Below the pieces are notes generated by a model. That model was not told where the DNA came from, ran no database searches, and saw nothing but the letters and a program-made list of their open reading frames with translations. Below, one piece after another: positions 36,544-45,833 of a DNA stretch of 63,970 nt. Origin of the DNA: CAWEHU01 sp963808965 (lineage in GTDB: Bacteria > Pseudomonadota > Alphaproteobacteria > Acetobacterales > Acetobacteraceae); contig CAWEHU010000022.1 in assembly GCA_963808965.1 (NCBI GenBank), forward strand, positions 1 to 63,970, read 5' to 3'. Every line of letters begins with the position of its first letter. Positions within the stretch are counted from its first letter, which is position 1. Both the position numbers and the translations under genes were made by a program.

Positions 36544-38649
36544 ATGAGCTTGGCTTATATTCTGGTCATCGCCTGCGGCTTGCTGGCGTTGGTCTACGGT
36601 TTCATTACCAGCAGGCAGGTCATGGCCGCCGACGCCGGGACCGTGCGAATGCAGGAGATCTCGGGCGCGGTCCAGGAAGGCGCACGGGCCTATCTCAACC
36701 GGCAATACACGACGATCGGTCTGGTCGGGATCGTCATCCTGATCCTGCTCGGCCTCACCCTCGGCGTCCGGGTGGCCGTCGGCTTTCTGATCGGGGCCGT
36801 ACTGTCCGCGGCGGCGGGCTATGTCGGAATGAACGTTTCCGTGCGCGCCAATGTTCGAACGGCGCAGGCATCCCGGAATGGCCTCGCCGAGGGCCTGGAC
36901 ATCGCTTTCAAATCGGGCGCGATCACCGGGCTGCTGGTGGTCGGGCTCGGATTGCTGGGTGTCTCCGTGTACTATTTCATACTTCGCGCCACGATGACCG
37001 GCGACGAGCTTCGCCCGGTCATGGAAGCGATGGTGGCGTTGAGTTTCGGCGCTTCGCTGATCTCGATCTTCGCGCGCCTCGGCGGCGGCATCTTCACCAA
37101 AGGCGCCGACGTGGGCGCCGATCTGGTCGGCAAGGTGGAGGCCGGCATTCCCGAGGACGACCCCCGCAACCCGGCCGTGATCGCCGACAACGTGGGCGAC
37201 AACGTCGGCGACTGCGCCGGGATGGCGGCCGATTTGTTCGAGACCTACGCCGTCACCATCGTCGCGACCATGCTGCTGGCCGCCATCTTCTTCGCCCCGC
37301 CCGCGCGCGACTGGGTGATGATGCTGCCGCTCGGCATCGGCGCGATCTGCATCGCGACCTCGGTGGCCGGCACCTACTTCGTCCGGCTCGGCCCCGACAA
37401 CGGGATCATGAAAGCGCTCTACAAGGGCCTGATCGTCACGGGCGCGCTGTCCGTCGTCGGCATCGCCATCATCATCGGTCTGTTCGTCGGCTTCGCCACG
37501 CCCATCCCGCTGGTGGCCGGCTCGGCGCTCGTCTCGGTGAACGGGTTCGACCTGTTCCTGTGCGCGATCGTGGGGCTCCTGGTGACGGGCTTCATCGTCT
37601 ACATCACCGAATACTACACTTCGACCGAGTATCGCCCGGTGCGCAGCATCGCGCAGAGCTCGACGACGGGCCACGGCACCAACGTGATCCAGGGCCTCGC
37701 CGTGTCGATGGAGGCGACGGCGCTGCCGGTCGTGGTGATCTGCGTCGGCATCATCGTCTCCTACCTGATCGCGGGGCTGTTCGGCATCGCGGTGGCGGCG
37801 ACGACGATGCTGGCGCTGGCCGGAATGATCGTGGCGCTGGATGCGTACGGCCCCGTCACGGACAACGCCGGCGGCATCGCCGAGATGGCCGACCTGCCGC
37901 GCGAGGTGCGCACGACGACGGACGCGCTCGATGCAGTCGGCAATACCACGAAGGCGGTGACGAAAGGGTATGCGATCGGCTCGGCCGGCCTCGCCGCGCT
38001 GGTGCTGTTCGCCGCCTACACGCAGGATCTCGGGCACTACTTTCCGGGTCTGACCGTGCGGTTCGAGTTGCAGAACCCCTTCGTGGTGATCGGCCTCTTC
38101 ATCGGCGGCCTCCTCCCATATCTCTTCGGTGCGCTCGGCATGACCGCCGTGGGCCGGGCCGCGGGTGCGGTCGTCGTGGAGGTGCGTCGGCAGTTCCGGG
38201 AAATACCAGGGATCATGGAGGGCACCGCCAAACCGGAATACGGCCGGGCCGTCGACATGCTGACCCGGGCGGCGATCCGCGAGATGATCGCGCCCTCGCT
38301 CTTGCCGGTGCTGGCGCCAATCGTGCTGTGGATCGTGATCGACATCATCGCGGGGCGCGAGGCGGCGTTCGCGGCGCTCGGCGCGATGCTGCTCGGCACG
38401 ATCGTCACCGGCCTGTTCGTCGCGATCTCGATGACCTCGGGCGGCGGCGCGTGGGACAACGCCAAGAAGTACATCGAGGAGGGCCATCACGGCGGCAAGG
38501 GTTCCGAGGCCCACAAGGCGGCCGTGACCGGCGATACCGTGGGCGACCCGTACAAGGACACCGCCGGCCCGGCGGTGAACCCGATGATCAAGATCACCAA
38601 CATCGTCGCGCTGCTCATGCTCGCGATCCTCGCCGGCTGGCTGCGCTGA
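36544..38649 (+). CDS. hppA: Membrane-bound proton-translocating pyrophosphatase (K+-independent type)
   Basis: 701-residue inner-membrane enzyme coupling PPi hydrolysis to proton export, with about 16 helices. The catalytic loops are present: GGGIFTKGADVGADLVGKVE, IPEDDPRNPAVIADNVGDNV, DCAGMAADLFE and TGDTVGDPYKDTAGPAVNP. The segment GNTTKAVTKG (near residue 464) has Lys where K+-dependent enzymes have Ala, which marks the K+-independent, H+-pumping class. Start ATG 36544 follows GAGGGA. A terminator lies 24 bp downstream, then a soluble pyrophosphatase gene. Confidence 0.96.
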   Translation: MSLAYILVIACGLLALVYGFITSRQVMAADAGTVRMQEISGAVQEGARAYLNRQYTTIGLVGIVILILLGLTLGVRVAVGFLIGAVLSAAAGYVGMNVSVRANVRTAQASRNGLAEGLDIAFKSGAITGLLVVGLGLLGVSVYYFILRATMTGDELRPVMEAMVALSFGASLISIFARLGGGIFTKGADVGADLVGKVEAGIPEDDPRNPAVIADNVGDNVGDCAGMAADLFETYAVTIVATMLLAAIFFAPPARDWVMMLPLGIGAICIATSVAGTYFVRLGPDNGIMKALYKGLIVTGALSVVGIAIIIGLFVGFATPIPLVAGSALVSVNGFDLFLCAIVGLLVTGFIVYITEYYTSTEYRPVRSIAQSSTTGHGTNVIQGLAVSMEATALPVVVICVGIIVSYLIAGLFGIAVAATTMLALAGMIVALDAYGPVTDNAGGIAEMADLPREVRTTTDALDAVGNTTKAVTKGYAIGSAGLAALVLFAAYTQDLGHYFPGLTVRFELQNPFVVIGLFIGGLLPYLFGALGMTAVGRAAGAVVVEVRRQFREIPGIMEGTAKPEYGRAVDMLTRAAIREMIAPSLLPVLAPIVLWIVIDIIAGREAAFAALGAMLLGTIVTGLFVAISMTSGGGAWDNAKKYIEEGHHGGKGSEAHKAAVTGDTVGDPYKDTAGPAVNPMIKITNIVALLMLAILAGWLR

Positions 38650-38672
38650 GGGCCTGACCGGGCGGACCGAAG

Positions 38673-38710
38673 CGGCTCCGGGCGTCCTCCCCGCCCGGGG
38701 CCGTTTTCTT
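38673..38710 (+). terminator. Rho-independent terminator after hppA
   Basis: Stem of 12 bp (38673-38684, CGGCTCCGGGCG, with 38692-38703, CGCCCGGGGCCG; one T-G pair) and a 7-nt loop, followed by TTTTCTT. It separates hppA from the following ppa gene, which should therefore have its own promoter in 38711-38745. Confidence 0.85.
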
Positions 38711-38757
38711 TCACGCGGGATTTCCGGCAACTTCGCACGGCCCAGGGAGGACGCAGC

Positions 38758-39279
38758 ATGGATGTCTCGAAGATCTCGACCGGCAAGGCGCCGCCGCTCG
38801 ACATCAACGTCGTGGTCGAGATCCCGCAGGGCTCATCGGTCAAATACGAGGTCGACAAGACCTCCGGCGCGGTGTTCGTGGACCGCTTCCTGTTCACGCC
38901 GACGGCCTATCCGGCCGCCTACGGATTCATCCCAGGCACGCTCGCGGCGGATGGGGACCCGGCGGATGCGCTGGTGCTGACCCCCGCCCAGGTCGTGCCC
39001 GGCGCGGTGATCCGCGCCCGCCCGATCGGCATGTTGATGATGGAGGACGAGGCGGGGCACGACGAGAAGATCATCTGCGTGCCGCACGACAAGGTGCATC
39101 CGCAGTTCAGCACCATTCACACGATCGGCGATCTGCCTGAGATCACCCGCGACGCGATCGGGCACTTCTTCGAGCGGTACAAGGATCTCGAAAAGGACAA
39201 ATGGGTGAAGGTGACGGGCTGGGCCGACCGGGACGCCGCCGCCGAAGAGATCCGCAAATGCATGGCGGCGGCGAAGTAG
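38758..39279 (+). CDS. ppa: Soluble inorganic pyrophosphatase
   Basis: Family I cytosolic Mg2+-dependent pyrophosphatase (173 residues), pulling biosynthetic reactions by removing PPi. Metal-binding signature DGDPADALVL is at residues 64-73; KYEVDKTSGAVFVDRFL and FFERYKDLE also fit. ATG 38758 follows GGGAGGA. It lies just after hppA, so an energy-conserving and a dissipating PPi hydrolase are encoded side by side. Confidence 0.96.
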   Translation: MDVSKISTGKAPPLDINVVVEIPQGSSVKYEVDKTSGAVFVDRFLFTPTAYPAAYGFIPGTLAADGDPADALVLTPAQVVPGAVIRARPIGMLMMEDEAGHDEKIICVPHDKVHPQFSTIHTIGDLPEITRDAIGHFFERYKDLEKDKWVKVTGWADRDAAAEEIRKCMAAAK

Positions 39280-39301
39280 CCGTTATCAACTCACCCACTT
39301 G

Positions 39302-39715
39302 CTACATTTGAAGGTCCGCGGCTGCGAGTGCGGGAGCGATATCCGTCATTCTCGCTTCAAATCCACCCGGCGAATTGAAAGATATAAAACCTGAGGAAAC
39401 CGATCCTTGATTCTCAAAGGTGTGAGGCGTTCCTCCTGGAATTACCACGTAAGTTCCCCTCGTCACGTGCGACCAGTCATCGTTGACGCGCAGGCTCAAG
39501 GTTCCAGCAATGACGTAGAACACGTGGTCCTCGGGGTGCGCATGCACCTCCGGTCCCCGAGTGCGAGGCTCAAGCCACCATTCCGATATCGAGTAGCGAC
39601 CAGCCGTTTCGTCGCGGTCAGCCTTGAAGATCGCACGCATCCGGCCCATCGCGTAGACGCGACCCTGCTCGGGCCGGACGACTATCGGCTTACGGACCGC
39701 TCCAGCTTCCGCCAT
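39302..39715 (-). CDS. Cupin domain protein
   Basis: 137-residue single-domain cupin. Motif 1 is GPEVHAHPEDHVFYVIAGT, with metal-binding His/Glu-type ligands partly replaced (HAHPEDHVF), and motif 2 is VVIPGGTPHTFEN. Substrate unknown; such proteins range from isomerases to small-molecule binders. It is convergent with ppa (22 bp between stops) and alone in its direction. Confidence 0.8.
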   Translation of the reverse strand: MAEAGAVRKPIVVRPEQGRVYAMGRMRAIFKADRDETAGRYSISEWWLEPRTRGPEVHAHPEDHVFYVIAGTLSLRVNDDWSHVTRGTYVVIPGGTPHTFENQGSVSSGFISFNSPGGFEARMTDIAPALAAADLQM

Positions 39716-39853
39716 AGGTATGCTCCTTGGTCTAAGGTCTTGATTCTTCTTCTCGGGGTGTCCGCAATGGGTCGACGGGACCCTCTCAGTAGCGGGGCCG
39801 GCATCATTGGTCGGGGACCATCCAGGCCAGATTTGACACTAGCCCGTCTCGGG

Positions 39854-39975
39854 GTGACTTGAAACGCGCACGCCAATTCCATTCATCCTCGCGAAAGCGA
39901 GGATCCAGTCGCGCACAAGGCTGGCGTTGCTCTGCAAGACTGGGTTCCCGCTTGCGCGGGAACGAACGGAGCGGT
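39854..39975 (+). repeat. Palindromic intergenic repeat, copy 1
   Basis: Within the 318-bp gap between the cupin and comEC there are two perfect 8-bp hairpins: ATCCTCGC-GAAA-GCGAGGAT (39885-39904) and GTTCCCGC-TTGC-GCGGGAAC (39944-39963). The outer parts (GAAACGC, CCAATTCC and GAACGAACGGAG) recur at 48475-48580. This is a REP/BIME-like element; the rest of the gap holds nothing else that I can identify. Confidence 0.75.
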
Positions 39976-40033
39976 CACAGGGCCGCCTACAGTCAGCCCA
40001 AAGCGCGGGCAGCGCGCGCAATCGGGGTAAGTC

Positions 40034-42247
40034 CTAATCTGCAGGCTCTGATCGGCTGACCTCCGGCGCAGGACGCGGGCGTGGCCTTTCCCTCCCTTTC
40101 GACGCGTCGGATGCGACCGGCATTCGCGCGCCCGGTTCCTGCTGGCTCCGAGGCACCGGCACGGGCACCCAGGGCCGGGCGCCCCGTTCCATCCTGTCCG
40201 AGAGAATTACCACGCCGTCCGGGTCGAGCCAGATGGCCTGTGACCCTTGCCGCCACACGGTGAAGCGGTCGACGAGCCGGGGCCAAGGGCGCGGGCAAAG
40301 CCCTCGGGCCGGCTCCGTCGCGAGAATGACCGCCGCCTCCCGGCACCACGGCAGAGGCTCCACGCGCCGGACCAGCAGCGCGGCTTCCGCGTCGGCACGC
40401 GGCCGTAACAAACACGCGATGTCCGTGCATTTGACGGCGTCGCCGGCCGCCTCCAGCGGAGCCGGTTTGCCGACGGCCCAGTATTGCTCCCAGGATTCGA
40501 GCGTGAACTTGTCGGCCCCCTGGAGCTGCTGCACGAACATCCCCTCGGCCGTCCGCAACCCGATCAGCCGCGCATCGGCCGAGACCAGAATGTCCGGCGG
40601 CCGGATCATCAGCGGGGAAACTAGTCCGACCGCGAGCAGCGGCAACCCGGCGAGCCGAAGCGGGGTGCGCCAGATCCCGAGCCAAGCGATGCCGATACTC
40701 GTCAGAGCGAGGCCCCAGGCCGGCATGTGCGGCACGTCGAGCGTGGCCGCCGGCAAGGCCGAGGTCGCCCGCGCGATCCAGAGGATCGCTTCGACGCCCC
40801 ACCCCATCGGCGTGAGCGTCAATTGCTCGAGCCCGAGCGGCATCAGCGGCAGCGAGAGGAGACCGAGCGGCATGACCCAGATCGCCGTCAGGGGCACGGC
40901 CGCCATGTTGGCGAGGATGAAATAGAGCTGGATGTGGCCGAAATGATAAGCCCCGAACGGGGCGGACGCGGTGCCCGCCAGCAGGCTGGTCAATGCGAGC
41001 GTGGTCAGGTGGTGCAGGAAGCGCCGATGCCACTGACCGTGGCCGTGGATGGCGCGGAGATGCGGGCGCAACACCTCGTATCCCGCGATGAGCGCCAGCA
41101 CGGCGGAGAAGCTCATCTGGAAGCTGACGCCGACCACCTCTTGCGGCTCGGCCAGCATCAGCACGACGGCGGCGAGCGCGAGTCCGCGGAGCGAGATGCC
41201 GCGGCGGCCCGCGAGCACGCCGAGCGTGAACAGGGAGGCCATCGCAAAGCTGCGGATGATCGGCACGTGCATCCCGGTCAGCACCATGTAGGCCGCGCCC
41301 GCCGCCAGCGCCGTCAGCGCCGCGATCTGCTTGGTCGGCCAATGGAGCGAGGCGTATTCGGAGAAGGCCAGCACCCGGCGCGTCCCGCCCATGATGAAGC
41401 CCATGACGATACCGATATGCAGCCCGGCGACCGCGAGCAGATGGGCGAGACCGGAATCGCGGAACGCCGCGCGGTCTACCTGGGGGATGCCGGCGGTCAG
41501 CCCCGTCATCAAGGTCGCCGACACGGCCCCGGCGGGTCCCGGCAAGGCGGCCGAGATGCGCGCGTCGATCGCGCCCCGGAGCCACTGGACCCAGGCGCCG
41601 AACCGGCCCGGCGGCATTTGCTCCAGCCGCTCGATTCGGCCGAGTGCGAAACCCGATCCGCCGAGGCCGGAAAAGAAGGCATCCCGTTGCAGATCCCAGG
41701 CACCCGGATAGGCAGGCGGCGAGGGCGCCCGGATCAGTGCCCGCACGCGGACCCTATCGCCCGTTTCGACCAGCGCCGGGTCCTCGTTGCGGAGCCGCAC
41801 CCGCACCCAGCGGGCGAGCGGAGCCCCGGCCTCGTCGAGCCGCACGCCCTCGATCGAGATGCGCCGCCCGACTGGCAGCAGTTCCACGCCCCGGACCGTG
41901 CCGCTCAGAACCACGGCGGTTTTCGGCAGCATCTCCAGAGCCGGAGCCCTGGCCGTCGCGAACTGGGCCGAGGCAAAGCCGGCGGCGGCGGCCAGGAAGG
42001 GAAGAGAAGCCGCGCGCAGCATCGGCCAAGGCTTTGCAAGGAGCGCGCATGGGAGGCAAGCCGCCGTGGCTGCCCCGCCCAGCCACCACCAGGGCTCGCT
42101 TCGGAGCGCGAAATACGTGATGACGCCCACGCCCATGAACACCGGCAGCCAGAGCGGGAGCCGGGTGCGTTCGAGGAGCAGCAGATCGGCCCACCAGGGC
42201 CGTTCAGCCGTCCATACCTCTCCTGATGCGGCAATGGCCTGGCTCAT
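40034..42247 (-). CDS. comEC: ComEC/Rec2-related competence membrane protein
   Basis: 737-residue membrane protein of the DNA-uptake channel family. An N-terminal DUF4131 domain (residues ~30-220) is followed by the Competence domain with many helices (GLAHLLAVAGLHIGIVMGF, GVSFQMSFSAVLALIAGYEV, PLTAIWVMPLGLLSLP). The C-terminus is soluble and lacks a recognisable beta-lactamase metal motif. The start ATG 42247 avoids overlap with divergent gltX, as the open frame to 42418 runs through the gltX start. The comEC/gltX divergent pair is a common alphaproteobacterial arrangement. Confidence 0.88.
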   Translation of the reverse strand: MSQAIAASGEVWTAERPWWADLLLLERTRLPLWLPVFMGVGVITYFALRSEPWWWLGGAATAACLPCALLAKPWPMLRAASLPFLAAAAGFASAQFATARAPALEMLPKTAVVLSGTVRGVELLPVGRRISIEGVRLDEAGAPLARWVRVRLRNEDPALVETGDRVRVRALIRAPSPPAYPGAWDLQRDAFFSGLGGSGFALGRIERLEQMPPGRFGAWVQWLRGAIDARISAALPGPAGAVSATLMTGLTAGIPQVDRAAFRDSGLAHLLAVAGLHIGIVMGFIMGGTRRVLAFSEYASLHWPTKQIAALTALAAGAAYMVLTGMHVPIIRSFAMASLFTLGVLAGRRGISLRGLALAAVVLMLAEPQEVVGVSFQMSFSAVLALIAGYEVLRPHLRAIHGHGQWHRRFLHHLTTLALTSLLAGTASAPFGAYHFGHIQLYFILANMAAVPLTAIWVMPLGLLSLPLMPLGLEQLTLTPMGWGVEAILWIARATSALPAATLDVPHMPAWGLALTSIGIAWLGIWRTPLRLAGLPLLAVGLVSPLMIRPPDILVSADARLIGLRTAEGMFVQQLQGADKFTLESWEQYWAVGKPAPLEAAGDAVKCTDIACLLRPRADAEAALLVRRVEPLPWCREAAVILATEPARGLCPRPWPRLVDRFTVWRQGSQAIWLDPDGVVILSDRMERGARPWVPVPVPRSQQEPGARMPVASDASKGRERPRPRPAPEVSRSEPAD

Positions 42248-42319
42248 TGTGCAACCCCCGGTAGCACAATAACGCAAGCACGGCTCTACACGCCAGAGGG
42301 GTCGTGCTAGAGCGCGCCG

Positions 42320-43750
42320 ATGACCGTTCGCACCCGTTTCGCTCCCAGCCCTACCGGGCTCCTGCACATCGGCGGCGCGCGCACCGCCCTGTTCAACTTC
42401 CTGTTCAGCCGACACCACGGGGGGGAGTACCTGCTGCGTATCGAGGACACCGACCGCGAGCGCAGCACCGCCGAGAACACAGCGATCATCCTGGATGCCT
42501 TGGAGTGGCTCGGCCTATCGCCCGATCGTCCGCCGGTGTTCCAGTCCGCCCGCGCCGGCAGGCACGCCGAGGTGGCGCAAGCGATGCTCGCGAGCGGGCA
42601 CGCCTATCGCGCCTACGACACCCCGGAAGAACTGGCCGCCATGCGTGAGCAGGCGCGGATGGAGGGGAAGCCGCCGCGCTACGACGGGCGCTGGCGCGAC
42701 CGCGACCCCGCCGAGGCGCCGCCCGGGGTGAAGCCCGCGATCCGGCTGCGTGCGCCGCGCGAGGGCGAGACCGTGGTCGAGGATCTGGTCCAGGGCACGG
42801 TTCGCGTGGCGAACAGCGAGCTGGATGACATGATCATCCTGCGCAGCGACGGGACGCCGACTTATCTGCACGCGGTCGTGGTGGACGACCACGACATGGG
42901 CATCACCCATGTCATTCGCGGCGACGATCACCTCACCAACACCTTCCGCCAGGTGCAAATCTATCGCGCGATGGGCTGGGAGCCGCCCGCTTTCGCGCAT
43001 GTCCCGCTGATCCATGGCGCCGATGGGGCGAAGCTGTCGAAGCGGCACGGCGCGGTGAGCGCGCTCGAATTCCGCGAACAGGGATTCCTGCCCGAGGCGC
43101 TATGCAACTACCTGCTTCGTCTCGGCTGGGGCCACGGCGATGTCGAGGTGATCGATCGCGACGAGGCGATCCGGCTGTTCGACATCCGCGATGTCGGCCG
43201 CGCGCCGAGCCGGATGGACTATGCGAAGCTCACGCACCTCAACGGTATCTATCTGCGCCAGGCGGATGACGAGCGGCTGACCCGCGAAGTGGTGGAACGG
43301 CTGCGCGGGCGGGCAGATCTGTCGGTGAGTGATGTGGTGGTGGCGCGCATCCGGACGTTGATGCCGGGCCTCAAGGATCGCGCGAAGACGCTGGTGGAGC
43401 TCGCGGACAGTTCGGCGTTCCTCGCTCGTACTGTGCCGTTTGCTTTCGAGCCGAAAGCGGCGGCGCTGCTGACGGAAGAAAACCGGCGGATGTTGCACGA
43501 ACTCGCGGCGGCGCTGGCGGAAACAGATTTTTCCGCACCGTCCTTGGACGCGGCGTTACGCGCCTATGCCGAACGCACCGGCCGCAAACTGGGCCAAGTC
43601 GCGCAACCGCTCCGCGCCGCGCTGACCGGGAGTACGGTAAGTCCGGGCATCGACGCGACGCTCGCCGCGCTCGGGCGGGAGGAGGTGCTGGCGCGGATCA
43701 ACGCGGCGGCGGGATACGCGATGGTGGCGCCATCTGAGCAGGCGCGCTAA
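42320..43750 (+). CDS. gltX: Glutamyl-tRNA synthetase
   Basis: 476-residue class I aminoacyl-tRNA synthetase charging tRNA-Glu (alphaproteobacteria often have two copies, one also charging tRNA-Gln). The HIGH motif is in FAPSPTGLLHIGGARTALF, and the KMSKS motif is AKLSKRHG near residue 238. YLLRIEDTDRERS and VIRGDDHLTN are typical. The reading frame is undamaged. In many relatives gltA follows; here a UPF0175/PIN remnant follows instead. Confidence 0.95.
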   Translation: MTVRTRFAPSPTGLLHIGGARTALFNFLFSRHHGGEYLLRIEDTDRERSTAENTAIILDALEWLGLSPDRPPVFQSARAGRHAEVAQAMLASGHAYRAYDTPEELAAMREQARMEGKPPRYDGRWRDRDPAEAPPGVKPAIRLRAPREGETVVEDLVQGTVRVANSELDDMIILRSDGTPTYLHAVVVDDHDMGITHVIRGDDHLTNTFRQVQIYRAMGWEPPAFAHVPLIHGADGAKLSKRHGAVSALEFREQGFLPEALCNYLLRLGWGHGDVEVIDRDEAIRLFDIRDVGRAPSRMDYAKLTHLNGIYLRQADDERLTREVVERLRGRADLSVSDVVVARIRTLMPGLKDRAKTLVELADSSAFLARTVPFAFEPKAAALLTEENRRMLHELAAALAETDFSAPSLDAALRAYAERTGRKLGQVAQPLRAALTGSTVSPGIDATLAALGREEVLARINAAAGYAMVAPSEQAR

Positions 43751-43759
43751 GGTTTCGGC

Positions 43760-44086
43760 ATGAACGTAACTCTCCCCATCCCTGATGAGCTGGCACGCCG
43801 CCTCGGCTCCGGTGAAGTGCTCGCACGCCGGGCGCTCGAAGCCTTCGCGGCCGAAGAGTACCGAGCTGGCCGGCTGAACATTCCTGAACTACGGGACCTG
43901 CTCGGGTTCGCCACGGGTGCCGAGCTCCAAACCTTTCTCAGCGCGCGCGGTATGTCTCTGAGGAGCACAGACCAGCATCAGCAGCAGTCCGCTCCCCCCA
44001 TTGTCGCACGCATGCGCGCGTTCCGGGCAGGCAAGGAGCTGAACGGTCTCGACCCTGCGGCGCTAATCCGGGACGGCCGCCGGTGA
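43760..44086 (+). CDS. UPF0175 family protein (putative antitoxin)
   Basis: 108-residue protein with the UPF0175 pattern: an N-terminal strand MNVTLPIPDELARRL, then ARRALEAFAAEEYRAGRLN and helix-turn-helix ELRDLLGFATGAELQTFLSA. Such proteins often precede PIN-domain toxins as antitoxins and autoregulators. Here a degenerate PIN gene begins 8 bases after the stop, which supports that role. It starts 10 bases after gltX, apparently inserted behind it. Confidence 0.75.
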   Translation: MNVTLPIPDELARRLGSGEVLARRALEAFAAEEYRAGRLNIPELRDLLGFATGAELQTFLSARGMSLRSTDQHQQQSAPPIVARMRAFRAGKELNGLDPAALIRDGRR

Positions 44087-44093
44087 TGCGAGT

Positions 44094-44261
44094 GTGAGTG
44101 CCTGCGTTCTCGATGCCTCGTTTGTGTTCCCCTGGCTGTTCGCTGACTGGTACCTCGAGATCGCGAACGGCCTGCTCATCTACGGGATGCCGCGGCTTCC
44201 ACCGGTGTCGTCCTGCTCGGGCACAAGACTTGACGAGCTTCACCCCAAGCTGGCGAGCTGA
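44094..44261 (+). pseudogene. PIN-domain (VapC-like) toxin remnant
   Basis: GTG 44094 opens 55 codons beginning CVLDASFVFPWLFAD, the first strand and active-site Asp of VapC-like PIN ribonucleases, then jumps directly to WYLEIANGLLIY, which normally lies about 25-35 residues further on (usually with LEVANAL). The middle of the fold, including the second acidic residue, is missing, and the C-terminal half is short. It is therefore an internally deleted, probably inactive toxin behind an intact antitoxin-like gene. Confidence 0.65.
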
Positions 44262-44282
44262 ATCGAACTCGGAGGAGCAACC

Positions 44283-45247
44283 ATGAGCTGGCTGCCAGAT
44301 GCCGATCCGGAGTGCCCCGCGGCGCCCAGTGGCGTCGAGCTCGTGATCGTGCCGCGCGCGCACGACGTGGGCGGCCTTGAGGTCCGCCGTGCCCTGCCTG
44401 CGAAAGAACGTCAAATGGTCGGCCCTTTCATCTTCTTCGACCAGATGGGGCCGGGCGAGTTCCTGGCGGGCAAGGGTCTGGATGTTCGTCCCCATCCGCA
44501 TATCGGCTTGGCAACCGTCACGTATCTATTCGACGGCTCGATCCTGCATCGGGATAGTCTGGGCTCCGAACAGCCCATTGTTCCAGGCGACGTGAACTGG
44601 ATGACAGCCGGGCGCGGCATCGCGCATTCGGAACGTACCGACCCCGGCGTTGCGTACGCACAGCAACCGCCTGTTCGGCATTCAGTCCTGGGTCGCGCTC
44701 CCCAAAGCGATGGAGGAGACCGCGGCGGATTTCGTGCACCACCCGGGCACGAGCTTGCCCGTCATCGAGGATGCGGGAACACGGCTGCGCTTGATCGCTG
44801 GAGAAGGTTGGGGTGTTCGCTCACCGGTCTCCACGCATTGGCCGCTGTTCTACGCGGATGCCGCTCTGGCCCCGGGCGCGGCACTCCCGCTGCCGGAGCA
44901 GCATGAGGAACGCGGGGTCTATGTCGTGCAGGGATCGGTCGCAGTTGGTGGCGTCCACTTTGAAGCCGGGAATATGCTGCTATTTCGGGCCGGCGACCGT
45001 CTGAGTGTGCATGCGGGGCCGAACGGCGCGCGCCTCTTGTTGCTGGGTGGCGCGGTGATGGATGGACCGCGCTTCATATTCTGGAACTTCGTGTCCTCCT
45101 CTCGTGACAGAATCGAGCAAGCGAAAGCCGATTGGAAGGCTGGACGCTTCGCGAAGGTGGCCGCGCGACGAGCACGAGTTCATTCCGCTGCCCGAGGTGC
45201 GGCTGCCATCCGACCCGCAGGTGAGCAAGGGTTCACCCACAAGCTAG
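44283..45247 (+). pseudogene. Pirin family protein, two frameshifts
   Basis: Pirin-like bicupin of about 320 residues when repaired; the family includes quercetin 2,3-dioxygenases. ATG 44283 follows GGAGGAG. The first cupin holds the metal site region RPHPHIGLATVTYLFDG and AGRGIAHSER. An extra C near 44644 shifts the frame; THSNRLFGIQSWVALPK follows in frame 2. An extra G near 45161 shifts it again, leaving PRDEHEFIPLPEVRLPSDP to the stop at 45247. It is convergent with ubiX (13 bp between stops). Confidence 0.83.
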
Positions 45248-45260
45248 CGAGGAGGAACGC

Positions 45261-45833
45261 CTAGTCAGCTTGTCGCCAACGCCGCACGATCCCGGCGTCG
45301 ATGTCGAAGAGGTCGAGCAAACGGCCGACCGTTTGGTCGATGATGTCGCTGACAGAGGATGGGCGCGCATAGAAAGCAGGGACTGGCGGTGCGATAATCG
45401 CGCCCATTTCCGAAAGCTGCGTCATGGTCCGCAGATGGCCCGTGTGCAGCGGCGTCTCCCGCACCATGAGCACCAACCGGCGACGCTCTTTCAACACGAC
45501 ATCGGCCGCTCTCGTCAACAGGGTCGAGGTCACGCCGGTCGAGATCTCCGCCATGCTGCGCATCGAGCAGGGGGCGACGATCATGCCGCGCGTCTTGAAC
45601 GAGCCGGACGAGATGGCTGCCGCGACATCATGCTGCGCGTACGTTCGACTGGCCAGCTCCCTCACCGCCGCAAGCTTCAGATCGGTTTCATGCGCAATCG
45701 TGATCTCGGCCGAGCGGGAGATCACCAGATGCGTTTCGATGGATAGCTCGCGCAACACGCTCAGCAAACGGATGCCGTAGATGACACCCGACGCGCCGGA
45801 GATGCCGACGACCAGGGGATTACCGGCGGTCAA
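45261..45833 (-). CDS. ubiX: UbiX family flavin prenyltransferase
   Basis: Makes prenylated FMN (prFMN), the cofactor of UbiD decarboxylases, from FMN and dimethylallyl phosphate. 190 residues with VVGISGASGVIYGIRLL (flavin phosphate site), APCSMRSMAEISTGVTSTLL and VLMVRETPLH. A UbiD-type decarboxylase is encoded across the LysR gene at 47023, so this copy probably supplies its cofactor, separately from any ubiquinone-pathway UbiX. It lies 154 bp downstream of the LysR gene in the same direction. Confidence 0.93.
   Translation of the reverse strand: MTAGNPLVVGISGASGVIYGIRLLSVLRELSIETHLVISRSAEITIAHETDLKLAAVRELASRTYAQHDVAAAISSGSFKTRGMIVAPCSMRSMAEISTGVTSTLLTRAADVVLKERRRLVLMVRETPLHTGHLRTMTQLSEMGAIIAPPVPAFYARPSSVSDIIDQTVGRLLDLFDIDAGIVRRWRQAD

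Noticed and set aside
36376..38730. Minus-strand open frame of 784 codons opposite hppA
   Set aside because: Antisense shadow of a highly conserved gene in GC-rich DNA; composition is His/Arg/Asp-rich without domains or RBS.
42248..42418. Longer N-terminus for ComEC
   Set aside because: It would run antisense through the start of gltX; the extra residues do not look like a ComEC N-terminus.
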